DNA from: Metridium senile
Lineage: Eukaryota > Cnidaria > Anthozoa > Actiniaria > Metridiidae
Assembly (NCBI GenBank): GCA_949775045.1
Contig: OX459097.1
Coordinates: 5,099,185 to 5,163,184, forward strand
Direction of reading: 5' to 3'
DNA: 64,000 bases
Positions 1-19,447 of this stretch are shown in pieces; positions within the stretch are counted from its first letter, which is position 1, and each line of letters opens with the position of its first letter. The translations under genes and the position numbers were made by a program. The notes beneath the pieces were generated by a model that saw only the letters and a program-made list of their open reading frames with translations, had not been told where the DNA came from and did no database searches.

Positions 1-238
1 CCCCTGGATCCGCCCCTGCTCCCTCTAGTCCATAGGCCAAGACCCCTCAAATATGTGTTTCGGTACCACTTGGAGGGACAAATGCTATCATTTATCTTTT
101 TAATCCTTGGAGCCTGTAGTTTATGATTATGGGTGATAGCAATGCTGAAACGGTAGCTTTCCTAAGGATGAACACAGTAATTGGAGTCGTAAGCTGTTGT
201 GGTGTCTCTGCCTTCGTATGAAGGAATAGCATATATAC

Positions 239-384
239 TGTATCAAAATATGGCGGCCTGCTATTGTTTTTCAGTAGCTAGCCTCGTGTTCAAGTTGGAA
301 AACAATATTTTAGTTTTCACATGTATGCAGGGCTAGCCAGTCAAGAACAATAGTTATTCAAATCGCCATATTTTGATTAGTATA
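239..384. repeat. palindromic MITE-like element, family 1
   Basis: The left arm (ATCAAAATATGGCGG, then a TAGCCTCGTG segment) is the reverse complement of the right arm (GGCTAGCCAGTC, then CGCCATATTTTGAT). It lies in the XPR1 intron before the first visible exon. Related copies lie at 10803-10905 and 56768-56942, sharing the GACTG..TAGCC and ACATGTATGC parts. Confidence 0.8.
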
Positions 385-432
385 AAACCAATAGATTTTG
401 CATTTTGCATTAACTCTTTGTTTTGTTTGCAG

Positions 433-6520
<6,088 letters not shown>

Positions 6521-7559
6521 AGGGGATTCCCTTGTTCGTCATGAGAACGGACAATGAGGAAGCTATTCAAGAAGAAATGACAGTTGAGGATACGAGAGTG
6601 TCAAGGGGATTCCCTTGTTCGTCATGGGATACGAGAGTGTGAAGGGGAGTCCCTTGTTCACATTGAGAACAGAGAATAAGGACGCTATTCATGAAGAACA
6701 CCAAAGTGGTAGATACGAGAGTGTGAAGGGGATTCCCTTGTTCGTTATGAGAACAGTGAATGAGGACGCGATTTGAACATGAAGAAATGACAATGCAGAT
6801 ACAAGAGTATGAAGGGGATTCCCTTGTTCGTCATGAAAACAGAGAACGAGGGCGCCATTCATGAAGAATACCAAAGTTGTAGATACGAGAGTGTACAGGG
6901 GATTCCCTTATTCATAGTTAAAGTGGCTTTTGAAAATGAGGACGCTATTCATGAAGAAATGACAGTAGACTATACGAGATACGTCTAGAGAAGATTCCCT
7001 CGAGACAAGGAAAGAAAAATATATCAAATGAAGCTGCTTTTCATGAAGATGCGACAGATACTTATGGGGGATTCCCTTTGACCTGATTTGCAAAAAAAAT
7101 AAAGAATTGGTTTGGTTTGGGATACTATTCATGAAGAAACAAGAGTTTAAGGGGCGTAAAGAGGAGAATCGTACAGATCTAACAAAAAAAAATGAAGTTG
7201 GTTTGGTTTGGTTTGGTTTGGAAAATAAGGATACTTACTTGCTCATGAGGAAATCGCTAACAAAAAGAAATGAAGTTGATTTGCCTTGGGATAATGAGGA
7301 TGCTTTTCGTGAAGCTATGGAAAGTGGTCTTCTTCTTGCGAACTAGTGCCAACTTTATTAGTATCTTCAGCGTCTTCGTTTGAATACAGTTCATTGTTGA
7401 GTTGCACATCATTATGATTATTAATGTTATTATCATTGCCATCCCCTTTGTAGAAAAACACTAAAACGCACCAAAAATAACGCGAAATCGCATCACCGCA
7501 AGCCCTTACGCCCCTCATCCCCCTTGTATATAGTAGGGTCGTCATCTTTTGAAATTGAA

Positions 7560-8115
7560 GAAGAACTTCTTCCACCTAGTTGTAATTATCGTCGGTATCA
7601 TCGTTATTATCAACGTCGTTTTTTAATGTCGATGTATGGCATCGTTAAAATTGTCCTTATCTTCATCTTTATCAACCACCATCTTTATTATTTCCGTTGT
7701 CGGCAATATTATTACCAACCGTCATCGTCATCATAAGCATCGTCAGTCATCATCATTATCATCACCAATTACATCATCATCAACATTATCTTCAGTCATC
7801 ATCATTTTATTGTTGTCGACATCCTCACAACCTGCCAGCATTCTTCACCATTACCAACCGTCATCATCATCAAAATCATCATCATTTTAGTTGTCAGCAT
7901 CATTATCATCATCAACAGTTATAATATTATATAATGGGTTCCTGACTGCCATCATCATCATTACCAACTGTTTTTATTCTGGTAATCATCTTCATTATTT
8001 TCGTCATCAACTGCCAGCATTCTTCTTTATCATCATTGCCAAATCAAGTTCATTATGTGAGTCTTCTTAAATATCTTTAATTCATCATTCTTATCGTGAT
8101 CATCATCGTCCAATT
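7560..8115. repeat. ATC-rich low-complexity stretch
   Basis: Irregular CATCATCATT-type runs lie downstream of XPR1. No coding signal; the plus-strand frames give only Ser/His/Ile-rich low-complexity peptides. Confidence 0.8.
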
Positions 8116-8276
8116 ACGTTTAGCGAGTACATGTATATTCCACTGTGTGAGACATGAGTGATATTGTAACAACAAATTAACATAGTTATACGAAAAAGAA
8201 CTATTCAAATTGTACAATAATATATCAGTTAGAACGTTATTTTTATTGCAAATAAATCTAATTAACCCCTACAATG

Positions 8277-8453
8277 ATAGAGTGGTTTTCATTAACCCGT
8301 GAAACACACTTTAGCGTAATATGCTTTATTACACTTTAACTTTAACTTTGTGTTTTATAATCATTTGTTCAATAGCACTATTACACATTAATACACTTTA
8401 TTACTCTTTCCCTATTACACTTTGTTTCACGGGTTAATGAAAGCCACTCTAGT
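8277..8453. repeat. palindromic MITE-like element
   Basis: Inverted arms AGAGTGGTTTTCATTAACCC..GTGAAAC and GTTTCACGGGTTAATGAAAG..CCACTCT enclose a loop with repeated TTACACTTTA. Confidence 0.8.
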
Positions 8454-8552
8454 GGGACCAAATGATAAAACACGATCTCTTGATAATCTTTTGTGGATAA
8501 CCTTTCTTTATTTGACTTCTCCCTGAACGATGTATTGTATACCCGATTCTAA

Positions 8553-9095
8553 AACGTGCGCAATTGCGCAGTTTTTAATATCCATGAACTATAACAAATT
8601 TGTTTTATTTTTCTATGATATAAATCCGTTGTTTACCAAAATACTCCCTATTAAAACTGTTCTTATATTGAATAGCTAGAACTATTAACATGCGTAATTG
8701 CGCAGTTTTTAATATCCATGAGCTAATAACAAATCTGTTTGATTTTTCTATGATATAAGTCCGATGTTTACCAAAATACTCGCTATTGAAACTGTTCTTA
8801 TATTGAATAGCTAGAACTATTAACATGCGTAATTGCGCAGTTTTTAATATCCATGAACTAAAAACAAATCTGTTTGATTTTTCTATGATATAAGTACGTT
8901 GTTTACCAAAATACTCGCTATTGAAACTGTTCTTATATTGAATAGCTAGAACTATTGACATGCGTAATTGCGCAGTTTTTAATATCCATGAACTAAAACA
9001 AATGTGTTTGATTTTCAATGAATTAAATATAAATCCGTTGTTTACCAAAATACTCGCTATGGAAACTGTACATATATTGAACAGCTAGAACTATT
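8553..9095. repeat. 134-bp tandem array, about four copies
   Basis: The unit contains GCGCAGTTTTTAATATCCAT, TTTTCTATGATATAA and GTTTACCAAAATACTCGCTA. The GCGCAG landmark falls at 8566, 8700, 8835 and 8970. A 147-codon minus-strand frame across it is just the repeat read as protein. Confidence 0.9.
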
Positions 9096-10546
9096 AATTA
9101 AGTTTTTGCTTTTCGATTTCAGCAAGCGTAATAAGCTCACTTTAGGAATGATACATGTGATTTTTTTTTGTTACGGTGATTTTAAAAATTTGCTCCCTCG
9201 AGTTGGGACCTATATTAACTTTTCTCGCTCTAAAGATAATTAATCCAGTGAAGTAATCAAACAACAAGCCATTCAAGTGGCCTCTTTTGTCTTAAATATA
9301 TATTAATTAAAATCCTACCGTTGAACCATAACTGATATGTGGATTAGCATTTTGTATATTAGATGGAATCAGAAGCAATTGTCTTGGAGGACAAAAACGA
9401 TCGATATCACACTAAGTTTTGTTAATTAAACCCCACATAGCTTTGTTGTGCTAGTATGCCGTACGCTTATATACGAGGGTTACTGTACGACTGATTTTGA
9501 TTCTTAAGTAAATATTAGACGCTTTTGTGTACTCAGCTATAATATTAAGATCTGCATAGTGCTCTTATTCACTGGTCAAGATTCGCGCCCTTTATCGACG
9601 TTCAAATTGATACATCGTTCCAAAGGTAAGCTAGTATCGATTGTATGTTTACATCGTCTTCGATTTGATCTCGCTGTGCGCTCAGTTAGACTTGATGTTG
9701 TTTAATAGAAGCAATAATTCGACTTAATTGTTGTGATGAAAAATGCAGACCTACCAGAGGCCTCGGGGTAAATCAAGCTTAAGTGTTAGCTCTGAACTAA
9801 TCAGACAGGTTAATAATACGGCCGTATGAACAGTCCGCGCTCTTTTGCTCTAGTGAACTCGAGTTCCTTGTCAAGGTTTTAACACTGTTAAACATTCTGC
9901 TGCCACTCAACTTAAGGTATTTTGCACTCACTTCACTCTAAGCTTTGATTTTGGTCTTTAGCGGGTAAAACGTAATATGCAACACAAGCTGTATAGTAGT
10001 GCTAGCTGCCGCTCTCTCGAAGTTTGTTTTCAAGGTTGGACAATCCTGTCACTTCTTAGGTACACAATTCATTGAATCTCTACTATTTTTTATGATCTTT
10101 ATATTGTTTGATTCGCTTGTAAGTCAGCCTTTATTGCATATCGAAAACTGTTGTAATTTTTAATTTCTCACTCTTGGTTATCCCATGCAGTCGAGTAATA
10201 AGTTCTTTGATAACGGTGTCGATTGAAAGGTACTTATACTAGGCGATATATAGTTAACATGGTGAGCAGTATTGAGTATTGCCTTAGTGGGCAGGAGGCA
10301 GTAATTGATTCACTTGTGGATATTTATCGCCATAAGTGATTGTAATTATTGACTTATCTGCGTCATCAAACTAGTTGCAATTGCCGAGGGCAGTTTTGTG
10401 TGAAGGGAGGGGAGGGGATAGACAAAGGGAACATACTACTCTTGCATTTGCTTTAAAGATTATTGGAGTTGGATATATACCGTATATATGGAGTTGGATA
10501 TAGGCCATATGTTAGAAAATTCTGATAAATAAGTCACCTTTGTAAA
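9096..10546. other. intergenic DNA, no feature seen
   Basis: AT-rich unique sequence with no reading frame over about 60 codons, no homology I recognise and no clear repeat. Confidence 0.5.
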
Positions 10547-10547
10547 C

Positions 10548-10768
10548 CAAAATTTGTAACACCGTAAAAAATGTTGACTTATAACTTTTAATTACTGATG
10601 TTTCAAGCTTTAGCCCTTCGTCGGAGTAAAAGAAAGGGCTAAAGCTCAAAACGTCAGTAAAGTTAAGTCAACATCAGTTTTTCGATGTTACAAATTTCAT
10701 TATATTACCTATCGTTTATATCAAACACCGACGCAGCTTATACTAGTTTACTCGCTAGTTTCCATTTA
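10548..10768. mobile_element. interspersed element family 4, copy 1
   Basis: An inner inverted repeat is built from AACACCGTAAAAAATGTTGAC and its complement, a core CTTTAGCCCTTCGTCGGAGT, and the end ATATCAAACACCGACGCAGC..ACTAGTTTACTCGCTAGTTT. Further copies are at 11405-11606, 52190-52292 and 58283-58480. Copies 1 and 2 face each other across about 640 bases. Confidence 0.8.
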
Positions 10769-10802
10769 TAAAACAACGATAACAAAACAAAGAAATCATG
10801 GT

Positions 10803-10905
10803 GACCTACAATTGTTTTTGACTGGCTAGCCTCGTGTGCACGCGTTGAAACACAATAGAAGTTTCACATGTATGCGAGATTAGCCAGTCAAAACAATTAC
10901 TCAAA
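10803..10905. repeat. palindromic MITE-like element, family 1 copy
   Basis: CAATTGTTTTTGACTGGCTA pairs with TTAGCCAGTCAAAACAATTA; the inner part has CTCGTG and CACATGTATGCGAG. It is related to 239-384. Confidence 0.7.
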
Positions 10906-11404
10906 TAGGTCTGCATAGCTCGATTCAGTGCACGTATGGCTTAGAACTCTTGATCAGCGATCAACCTCTCAATAAGGTTGTTTCATTAATGAAAAGGATC
11001 AAAAACTACGAATTTCATTTCTTTAGAAAAATATTTGCGCACATGAACGAGCTTTAAAATGAAAAAACCGGAGGGAAAATAGAAAGAAAGAAATTAACGA
11101 TTAGAAAGAAAGAAGGACGGAAGAGAGAAATACGAAAAGCAGAATGATCATGATAGGATAGTCAAATCAAAGAGAGAGAAGGAAATTACCTATATTTACT
11201 TCGTTTTTAAACTTTGTAAAAACGTATTTTGTAAGGTAGTTGAAATTTCAATTTTTAACTGTATAATGAGTAACAGTGAACATGGAATAAGAATTATGAA
11301 ATGTCTATGTTCACAAACAATTTGCTAGTATTGAGGATTTAGAACATACTATATTAATATGTAGTGTCGAGTAAAATTTCTTTTAGCGTTAATGTCTTTT
11401 TTTA

Positions 11405-11606
11405 GTGGAAACTAGAGAGTAAACTAGTATAGGCTGCGTCGGTGTTTGATATAAATGATAGGTAATATAATGAAATTTGCAACACCGTAAAAAATGTTGA
11501 CTTTTTACTCCGACAAAGGGCTAAAGCTCGAAACGTCAGTAAAGTTAAGTCAACATTTTTTACGGTGTTACAAGTTTCATTATATTACCTATCTTTTCAG
11601 TGGACA
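11405..11606. mobile_element. interspersed element family 4, copy 2
   Basis: It starts GGAAACTAGAGAGTAAACTA, continues with GGCTGCGTCGGTGTTTGATA, AACACCGTAAAAAATGTTGA, GGGCTAAAGCTCGAAACGTC, and ends with the inverted ACGGTGTTACAAGTTTCATT. It is oriented opposite to copy 1. Confidence 0.8.
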
Positions 11607-12169
11607 AAGTTAATGATTTTGAATACATAACATTCCGCGTTTTTTTAATACAGTTTTTTTTAATCCTCTAAATCACTCCATACATACTGTGATCGACGGT
11701 CATAAAAGTAGCTTATTGCTAGCTGATGAATACTTCAAACAAAAACAAAAACACTAGCTATACATATCGGCTATATTTATATGATTCATAAAAGTGCCGC
11801 TCAGCGGGTATTTGGAAGTTTTGGCGCCAAAGCTACAAATCTAAATTATATATCTGTCAATGTTTAGACTGGGACGGTTGTAGCAAAATATAAATATCCA
11901 TTCCTTGGCCGTTTATCTGTGTGATTACTACATCAATGTAGTCCATGAGATTGCGCAGTACAGCGAAACAGTTGGAGGTCAATCGTATTATAGTGTGGTT
12001 GTATGAATTTTGTATTTTATTAAGTGGGAAAGTTCTCTGTTTTGTTTATAATCTTGTGTTTTAAGAATTTGTGTTAAAAGCCGACAATCTTAAATTCAAC
12101 TATAAATAGTATGTCCATCCCTCTTCCGCTCCTCCTGGCCCCTCCCCCAACGGGTTTACTTTGTTCTTT

Positions 12170-12375
12170 TATGCAAGTCAATAGACTTAATCGGCTAACT
12201 TGTTGCCGTGTACGTTTTCACCCAATTCAAATCTTTTTGGAATAAGATTCTTTGTCTTATGTATTTCAATGTCACGTGGAACATTTTTGTTACGGAAGAT
12301 TTTATTCCCAGTGGTTTTGAATTGGGTGGAAACGTACAAAGCAACGCGTTAGCTGATAAGGTCTATGGTCATGGA
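12170..12375. repeat. palindromic MITE-like element
   Basis: The left arm CAATAGACTTAATCGGCTAA..TACGTTTTCACCCAATTCAAA is matched in reverse by TTGAATTGGGTGGAAACGTA..GTTAGCTGATAAGGTCTAT. Confidence 0.75.
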
Positions 12376-13104
12376 TTATAAAATAACATCTTCAGCATTC
12401 CTCTCCCTCCCCACATCAGGCTAAGGTTGAATTATTCGTCAGTATTTTATACAAATCATTCTCACTCCTCCCTCCGAAAGTTTATGGATTTTTGTACGAA
12501 ATATCGTACATCGGAAGATCGTCAGTATTTTATACAAATCATTCCCCTCTCCTCTCTCCGCGGCCCCTGGCTGGTCATTGTTGATCGGGAAAAAAATCTT
12601 AAACTGTTATGCCCCTTTCCGATCTCGGCCATTGTTCGGTTGATATCGTTGTCATGTGGTCTACCTTTTGTCCTCCCAAAAACATTGTATCCCTCCGGCC
12701 TTTCACCCCTACAAATCATTCCATAAGCAAAAATAGAATAGTTCTTATCCCCCATCTTGTATATCGAGACACTCATTTTTGGTGCCTAGTTCTGTTGTTG
12801 TGGTCTCCCACACATGTGGAATAGCCTTATAGATAAAAAAAAAATGAAAAAAATAGAAAAAAAACCCCTTGTTGTTAATCAAGAACAATATCATAAATTG
12901 TTCTACCTTATTCTACCGGTTCCTTCCTCCTTCATTCGACATCGCTTAAATGTTTGATAAATCTCTATTGTACAAGTCTACGGGAGGGCGTAACCGCTAA
13001 GAGATTTGTTATATGGGCCATGTTCAGTAATTTTGTTGATGACTTCTGAGATCCGGTCTTATCACTAATTTGCAAATTCTGATTTATTCATCGAACGGTT
13101 TTCT

Positions 13105-13412
13105 TTTACTCATTTTTCCCTCTCTTTTTCTGTCTTTATTTTTCCTATCTCTTTTTTCTTTCTGTCTTTCTTTCTGTCTTTTTTCTTTCTTTCTTTCTTT
13201 CCTTTCAGTTCTTTTTTTTTTCGCATTCTTTCCCTCTTTTTTCTTTCTTTCTTTCTTTCTTTTTTCTCTCTTTCTTTCTCTCTTTCTTCTCTCTTTCTTT
13301 CCTTTTTTGTTCTCTCTTTCTTTGCTTTTTTTTTTCTTTCTTTCTCTCTTTTTTTTTTACTTTTCTTTCTTTCTTTCTTCCCTTTTTTCTTTCCTTTTCT
13401 TTGTTTTTGTTC
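13105..13412. repeat. polypyrimidine tract, (CTTT)n-like
   Basis: About 300 bases of almost only C and T on the plus strand, in CTTT/CTTTT/CCTTT runs. The Phe/Leu/Ser-rich plus frame and Lys/Glu-rich minus frames are artefacts. Confidence 0.95.
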
Positions 13413-13559
13413 CCGTGACGAATCACTTTCTTCCATTTGTACTATCAAGTATAGTCTGTACGACTTGTCTGAAATGCTTGATTAAAATTGTCAAAATTAG
13501 TCTACACTGCAGGGATTATCTTTAGATCTAAAGATGTACATGTATAGAAATCGGAACCG

Positions 13560-16500
13560 TTGTCCACAGGAAGCCCGCCAATTTGACTGCAGGGCTTACC
13601 ATCTGTTTTGATTTCCGACTAGCATGCACTAAATCAATTATTGAGAAACACTCGTATGTTTAACACATGTGATGTGCTCCACACAGCTGAACCTTGTTAG
13701 ACCAACACACTATCAAAGCGACGGCCCTCGTCATGTTGGCTGCGTTCGTTTAACTCGATTCATCATCAATTTGTACAAAGAAGAGCACCGAAAAAGTTGT
13801 TTTCCATTATTGACTTGCTCCACGCTGCACGATACAACGCTGTGCTGGGCGAAAGGTCTAGTTTACTCGCTAGAAGGGTTTCGTGTTTTAGTCGATCGCC
13901 ATGTGAGTACCAGGCGCCCTTGGTGTTTCTAGATGATTAAACCATAAGGTACACCTTCAATAAAAACCTCATGTCACAAGGATCTTATAGATATTTAAAC
14001 TCTATATATACACAGGACCGGGCCATACTCCGGATTATTGCACGGCGCTGACCCGACAGCAGTTTAAAGGAGAAGATTTACCACTGAGCGGTCTATACTA
14101 GTGGGTAAGTGAATGGTTTGATGTTCTTATAACATAGTGTATCATCTAGGTAGATTACAAGTAGGGTCTAGGTAGATTAATAGTGGTATTGACTTCTAAT
14201 AGCCCCATTAGTATTGATCTAGCTATATACACCTTCTAAGTATTTAACAATGGCAAGTGGGTGACAAAATCGCCTTGTCAAGTGCTTTGTGTACATGTAC
14301 TCTTAACTTCAACAAACGAGATTAACTTTCTTCACCGTTTGAGAGAGATAACTGTTCCGTCAGAGCAATCATGTCACGCTCTTTATACTATAGTTGAACT
14401 ATGCTGCTAAAATGTGCTTCCAAATAGTTTGGTTTATTCGCGCACACAGTTTTCATTGACTGCCCTGTGTTACATCAAACTGTTAGCAGTGGTTCGCGAG
14501 GGTTTGTTTGTTTATGTGGCGCATTACACATCGTCTCAATTTGCTTTACCGGTTAACTAAACGTACATTTGTTGATAACTCACAAACCCGTGTTTGAATT
14601 ATCTTTTGTCTACCGAAGTCGACAAGTACCGATTTAGCGAGAAACGTCAGGAGACCGCATCGGCAGTTACGTACTGTGGTATATAAGGCTTTATAACTTT
14701 AATATAACTATTACGTACAGAGCTTACGTATATTTTGGCTATGCTTAGACCAAACAATTTGTGACCGTAATTGTACACAATAATTTCTCAATTTCCATTT
14801 TTCAAGTCACGTAACGTATGGACCAAACATTTTTCCGAATTTAAGCTACAAAAATGCTCAATTGCAGTTGAATGTAATATCGTATTTATATATGCAATTT
14901 ATAATTATACGAACCACTATTTAAGGCCACGCAGTTTACAACATGTACAAAAGGCTTGTATGTAATGCAATGTGGTATTTATATATAACCTAGTCGCATT
15001 GTCTCCATGCGCTTTACATTTATAATAATAACAGTGTACGAGCCGCTATTTATCGTGTACTCTACAGCCTTACATGATGTTAACATATGTATGCGTCTTT
15101 AAAACAAGATATTTACAAATAGTTCGCTAGTAAATGCATGGTTTTTCCGAGTAGTGTAGTGGTTTATGATTGTGTAGTCGTAATGTTTTCGTGCGCGGTT
15201 ATACTGTTCGTGGTCAGTCTCAAGCTTTAGATGTTGATAGTCTATCAAAATGTTCTCATTAAATTCGAGTCGCCTGTTGATAGAGGTTTTCTACCAAAGT
15301 CCATCGCCGTTTAGTCGGGGCACATTGAGCTGACAGGCACTCTCAGTTCGCTACCCTCATGCAACATGACGCATACGATGGTCTACTGATTAACAGATAT
15401 CTATAAATAACATATAGGTTGAAATAAGGTGTTTCAAGATGAGGAGATTTGTGCGCTTTTTAAGTGGTTTCATAAGCAAATATTCCTTTTTCCGTCATCA
15501 CTTATAATCATCTTTCAAATGATATCAAGCGCGATACATCATCATCGAACTCGTTATCTGCTAAACCAAAATACATGGGTAGAACACGGTAGAACAACCC
15601 TTAGGGGGAAACAGAAATCATCAAATTTCAATTTACTGAATTCCAATTTATATGAGTCGTAAATTCGGAACTCAATATTGAGAATGCATTACATGGCTCT
15701 AACCATTTCCTTGGTCGTCGAGAAGATTCGGCATGGTTTATCAATTTGCCCTTATAATTAATTACAAATGTTGGAGGTCAGGTTGTAGAAGCACAAAGAA
15801 ATACAGACACGCACATACGTATTAGACCTAGAACTAGTGAACTTTCGATTCACACTGGGGAAAAAGAACTTGCTTCTTTCCTAAAAGTTTTCCATAAGCT
15901 CATGCCATAGCATTGTTGAAAACAATTAAGTGCTGCTTCGAGCAATTCGAATGTCTTAACATACAAAACAATATCACCGGCGGCGCGCAAAAGTGGTTTT
16001 AATTGTTAAGGTTCAACTATACAAACTTGCCTTTTGTTTTTCAAAACTGTTTTCCAAACTGTATTTAGTTTAAATATAAGAAGAAGGAGAAGGAGAGTTA
16101 AAACTCCTATCTGCTGACGTAAGGAGATGATAGGTTTTTAGTTTCCCGTCCGTACCAAAATACCCACTACAAAGACCTGAAGAACTGCGACGAAAAAGAT
16201 GTCCCTAATCGACTCATTTTGACATTGTCTTGTGGGCGACGTTCCACGATATAAACTTAATGTGTTGTTTGTTTGAAGTGTCGCTACTTTAGTTGTTTAT
16301 ATATATGCCTTGTTCCACTTATGTTGGAGATGTTACTATCACAGACAGGCCCTCGGGTCAACAAATATTGAAATGGATACTACCACAATACCACAATGTA
16401 AAAGCTCACAGTTGTAAACAGGAATCTAAGGTCGAGGGTTCAATGCCCATCAAAACTGTGATGCTACTCTGACTGCCCGCTGATATGAAACTAAAACAGA

Positions 16501-17360
16501 TTGATGTTTTCTAGACTTTCATCGCATGCATGGTACTTAGAGTATATTGATTTTCAAGTGTGTTTTGCCTAAACTGGTTCTACTACGATTTCAGTCAAGT
16601 GCCCCCTCTTGAAAGATACTTATTTTCAAGATGTCATTAAGATCAATTCTGATAAGCTTTGTGCCGTGTATCTCTGTACATATTTGGTTGATCTGTTTAT
16701 CGCGAACAAATTTCTGGTACAAATTTGAGCTAATTGAATCGACGCTAGTTGAATTAAAAGATGGCACGGGTAAACGTTGTTTCATCGGGAGTTATTTGAT
16801 GTGAAATTCATTCATGTATTAATAGTTGTCGCTCAGACTGATGATTCATTTAGCATCGTTATTCCCATTTCGCTTTTTGTTATTTCATTCTTATCTAAGA
16901 CTAATATCTTTATTACTTTTCTGTGAATATATTTTCGGCCGCGTTTTGAACTTTCCGACTTTCTCTTGTCTATTATTTCATCCGTTTGCAATTCACCTTC
17001 AGTTTCATTCACTGAAGACACTGAAGTCCGGGTGAAGTGTATTTTTATCTTATCAATCTATCTTTGCACTGCGTTTTGTCTTTTATTTTATTCAATAATC
17101 TTGCTGATTTCTCCTTTTGGCTTAGAATTTTCGTTTTTTCTTATGCATGCCTTTTACCGTTTCTTTACTTTTTATTCTTTCTGTAGCCGTGTATAATATA
17201 GGAATTCTCTCCGTATATGTAAAGTTCGTAAATGACTACAAAGAAAATTCTGGATGCACATGCATAGGCTCCCGGCATAGGCTACTCTTGTTGGTAACGC
17301 TTTTGAACAACAAAAACATGATTTATTTTTGGTTTAAACTATAACTTTAGTTTCACAATT
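13560..17360. other. intergenic DNA, no gene supported
   Basis: AT-rich single-copy-looking sequence. Short open frames (13669-13932, 15429-15662, 16826-17035) show no family resemblance, no credible splice-linked partner and no repeat structure. Confidence 0.5.
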
Positions 17361-17365
17361 GACGA

Positions 17366-17586
17366 TATACCTACTTGCAATAAGGTTGCCATACAGAAAT
17401 GGAACATTTGTCGTAAAGAAAATAGAACATTTGTGATTTAGTAGGATAGGAATTGATTAAGAAGATCACTCAAGATGAATCTCTCTTTTGTCTTTTAATT
17501 AATTCCTTTCACACTAAATCACAAATGTTCTATTTTCTTTGTGACAAATGTTCTATTTTGTATGACAACCTTAATGCAAGTAGGTG
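17366..17586. repeat. palindromic MITE-like element
   Basis: ACCTACTTGCAATAAGGTTG..GAACATTTGTGATTTAGT on the left is the reverse complement of ACTAAATCACAAATGTTC..CAACCTTAATGCAAGTAGGT on the right, with few mismatches. Confidence 0.85.
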
Positions 17587-18394
17587 TAAAACGTTAAAAT
17601 TATAAAGCAATTGTCATAAGTGTTGCTCTCTTCGATGTCGGAAAATAAGGCATTAAGATTTGATGTTACTGGATACTTTTATTCAAACGTTTTCGACTAG
17701 ATAGTCATCACCAGGAAATCATTGCTTCAGCTTGTGGGAAAGTTGAGCAAAAAAAAAACAATTATAAATGAGAAAAAGCAAAAGGAAAACTTGATGATTT
17801 GGGTAATGGTTTTCTGTATATTATTTGGGTAACCATATGTTAGCTTCCATATGTCGGTTGTCTGTCAAAGTGGTTATGAATGTCGATTGCGATACGATAC
17901 ACCTTGTTGTTAATTTGTCGGTTAATGAAAACCTCATTCAGACTCTGGTACAAGTGCACCAGGAACTTTATCATTGTAGTATTCCCGGGTGACAGTATTG
18001 TGCAGACTGGTACTGTATACCTGCCAGTACTGCCAGCATGTATTGTCTCCCATGTATCCTAGTCTGTAGTTGTATTTTATTGCTAGCATGCATTGATCCA
18101 TAAAACAGAGCCAACACAGACATCCAACGGCGTATTGCTATCGGTGTTTTATTAATCTTAGTGTGTGGTACACTTAACCCTCGTAAAAGCGACCGCCCTA
18201 TGGAAGTTATTGCTGGTATTTCTAATGAAGGTTTATAACTGTGATTAAAGTTGGTACCCGCCCTCATGAAAGAGGCCACATCCTAAAGGTGTAGTTATTA
18301 GTACCGAAGATATATAGTCCCAGCCTACATTGGGCCTGGAAGTGTCCCAACTCAAAGGTGGGGTATGCTACTAATATAATGAGGTGGCAGTCCG

Positions 18395-18745
18395 GCTGCC
18401 CTCTTTTCTTTTCGTTTCTTTTCTTTTCTATTCTATTCTTTTCTATTCTTTTCTTTTCGTTTCTTTTCTTTTCTTTTCTTTTCTTTATTTTTCTTTTCTT
18501 TTCTTTTCTTTTCTTTTCTTTTCTTTTCTTTTCTATTCTATTCTTTTCAGTTTCTTTTCTATTCTTTTCTATTCTTTTCGTTTCGTTTCTTTTCTATTCT
18601 TTTTTTTTTCTTTTCTTTTCTTTTCTATTCTTTTCTTTTCTATTCTTTTCGTTTCTTTTCTTTTCTTTTCTTTTCTTTTCTTTCCTTTTCTTTTCTTTTC
18701 TTTTCTTTATTTTTCTTTTCATTCTTTTCTCTTCCTTACCTTTTC
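18395..18745. repeat. polypyrimidine tract, (TTTTC)n pentanucleotide
   Basis: 350 bases of TTTTC repeats with occasional TATTC and TTTCG variants, strictly pyrimidine-rich on the plus strand. Long Phe/Leu frames here are artefacts. Confidence 0.97.
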
Positions 18746-19383
18746 CAACTCAGTCGGGATTTTTGCAAGTTCGATTAATTAGAGAATCAATTATTCCCGT
18801 GTAAAATCGATATTAACTGCCATCAACATTATACTAATTACTATTCATCGCAATTTACTGCAGCTAACATGAGCTAAGTGTAGCGAATCATTTAATCCAG
18901 TTATATTATCGTACCAAATTGAATTGAATCCATCAAAATCGTTCAAAATTGAGCCAATTTCACTTTTAATTTCAGAATCCATCTTTATTCATGTATAAAT
19001 AGTAAGAGAGATACTAAGATTGCTATAGTGATATTCTGTAGTTGTGAAGACTACCGAGTATATAGTCGATCGTGATCCCAACCTGACTGATCAACCATGC
19101 ACAGTGAATCAAAAAGCGTTTTATGCACTTTCCATCTTTGTTCCTTTGTTTCATTGATTCAATCTTTGAAAACAAATAGATTTGGAGAGAAATTAAGAAT
19201 CCAAATAAAGGTGTGGACTACCGCTGAGCACAGTAGGGTTCTTGGTTATGCTCCAGGGCAGTATTTGTCTAAACGTACTTACCATATGTGTCAAAGGTAA
19301 ACATTCAAGCAAAACAACCACAAGAAAAACACACAGAAGCAACTGTGAAAGGGTTGTAATTATATGACAGCGCGCTTTGCAAT

Positions 19384-19447
19384 CAACCTCGTTCCCAGGG
19401 CCCTCTCCAACCAAAAGCGAAGGGAGAGGGCCCTGGGAACGAGGTTG
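19384..19447. repeat. short hairpin element, family 5
   Basis: CAACCTCGTTCCCAGGGCCC is followed by its reverse complement ending GGAACGAGGTTG, with CTCTCC/GGAGAG and a short loop. Other copies are at 19845-19904 and, as a half, 55783-55838. Confidence 0.85.

Noticed and set aside
8605..9048. 147-codon minus-strand frame with internal repeats
   Set aside because: The 134-bp tandem array read as protein; period not a multiple of three and no start or splice context.
13070..13525. 151-codon Phe/Leu/Ser-rich frame and Lys/Glu-rich minus-strand frames
   Set aside because: Polypyrimidine tract read as protein.
16425..16460. T-arm-like sequence GAGGGTTCAATGCCCATC
   Set aside because: No acceptor, D or anticodon arm could be folded around it.
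18358..18804. 148-codon Phe/Leu/Ser-rich frames
   Set aside because: Frames of the TTTTC repeat.
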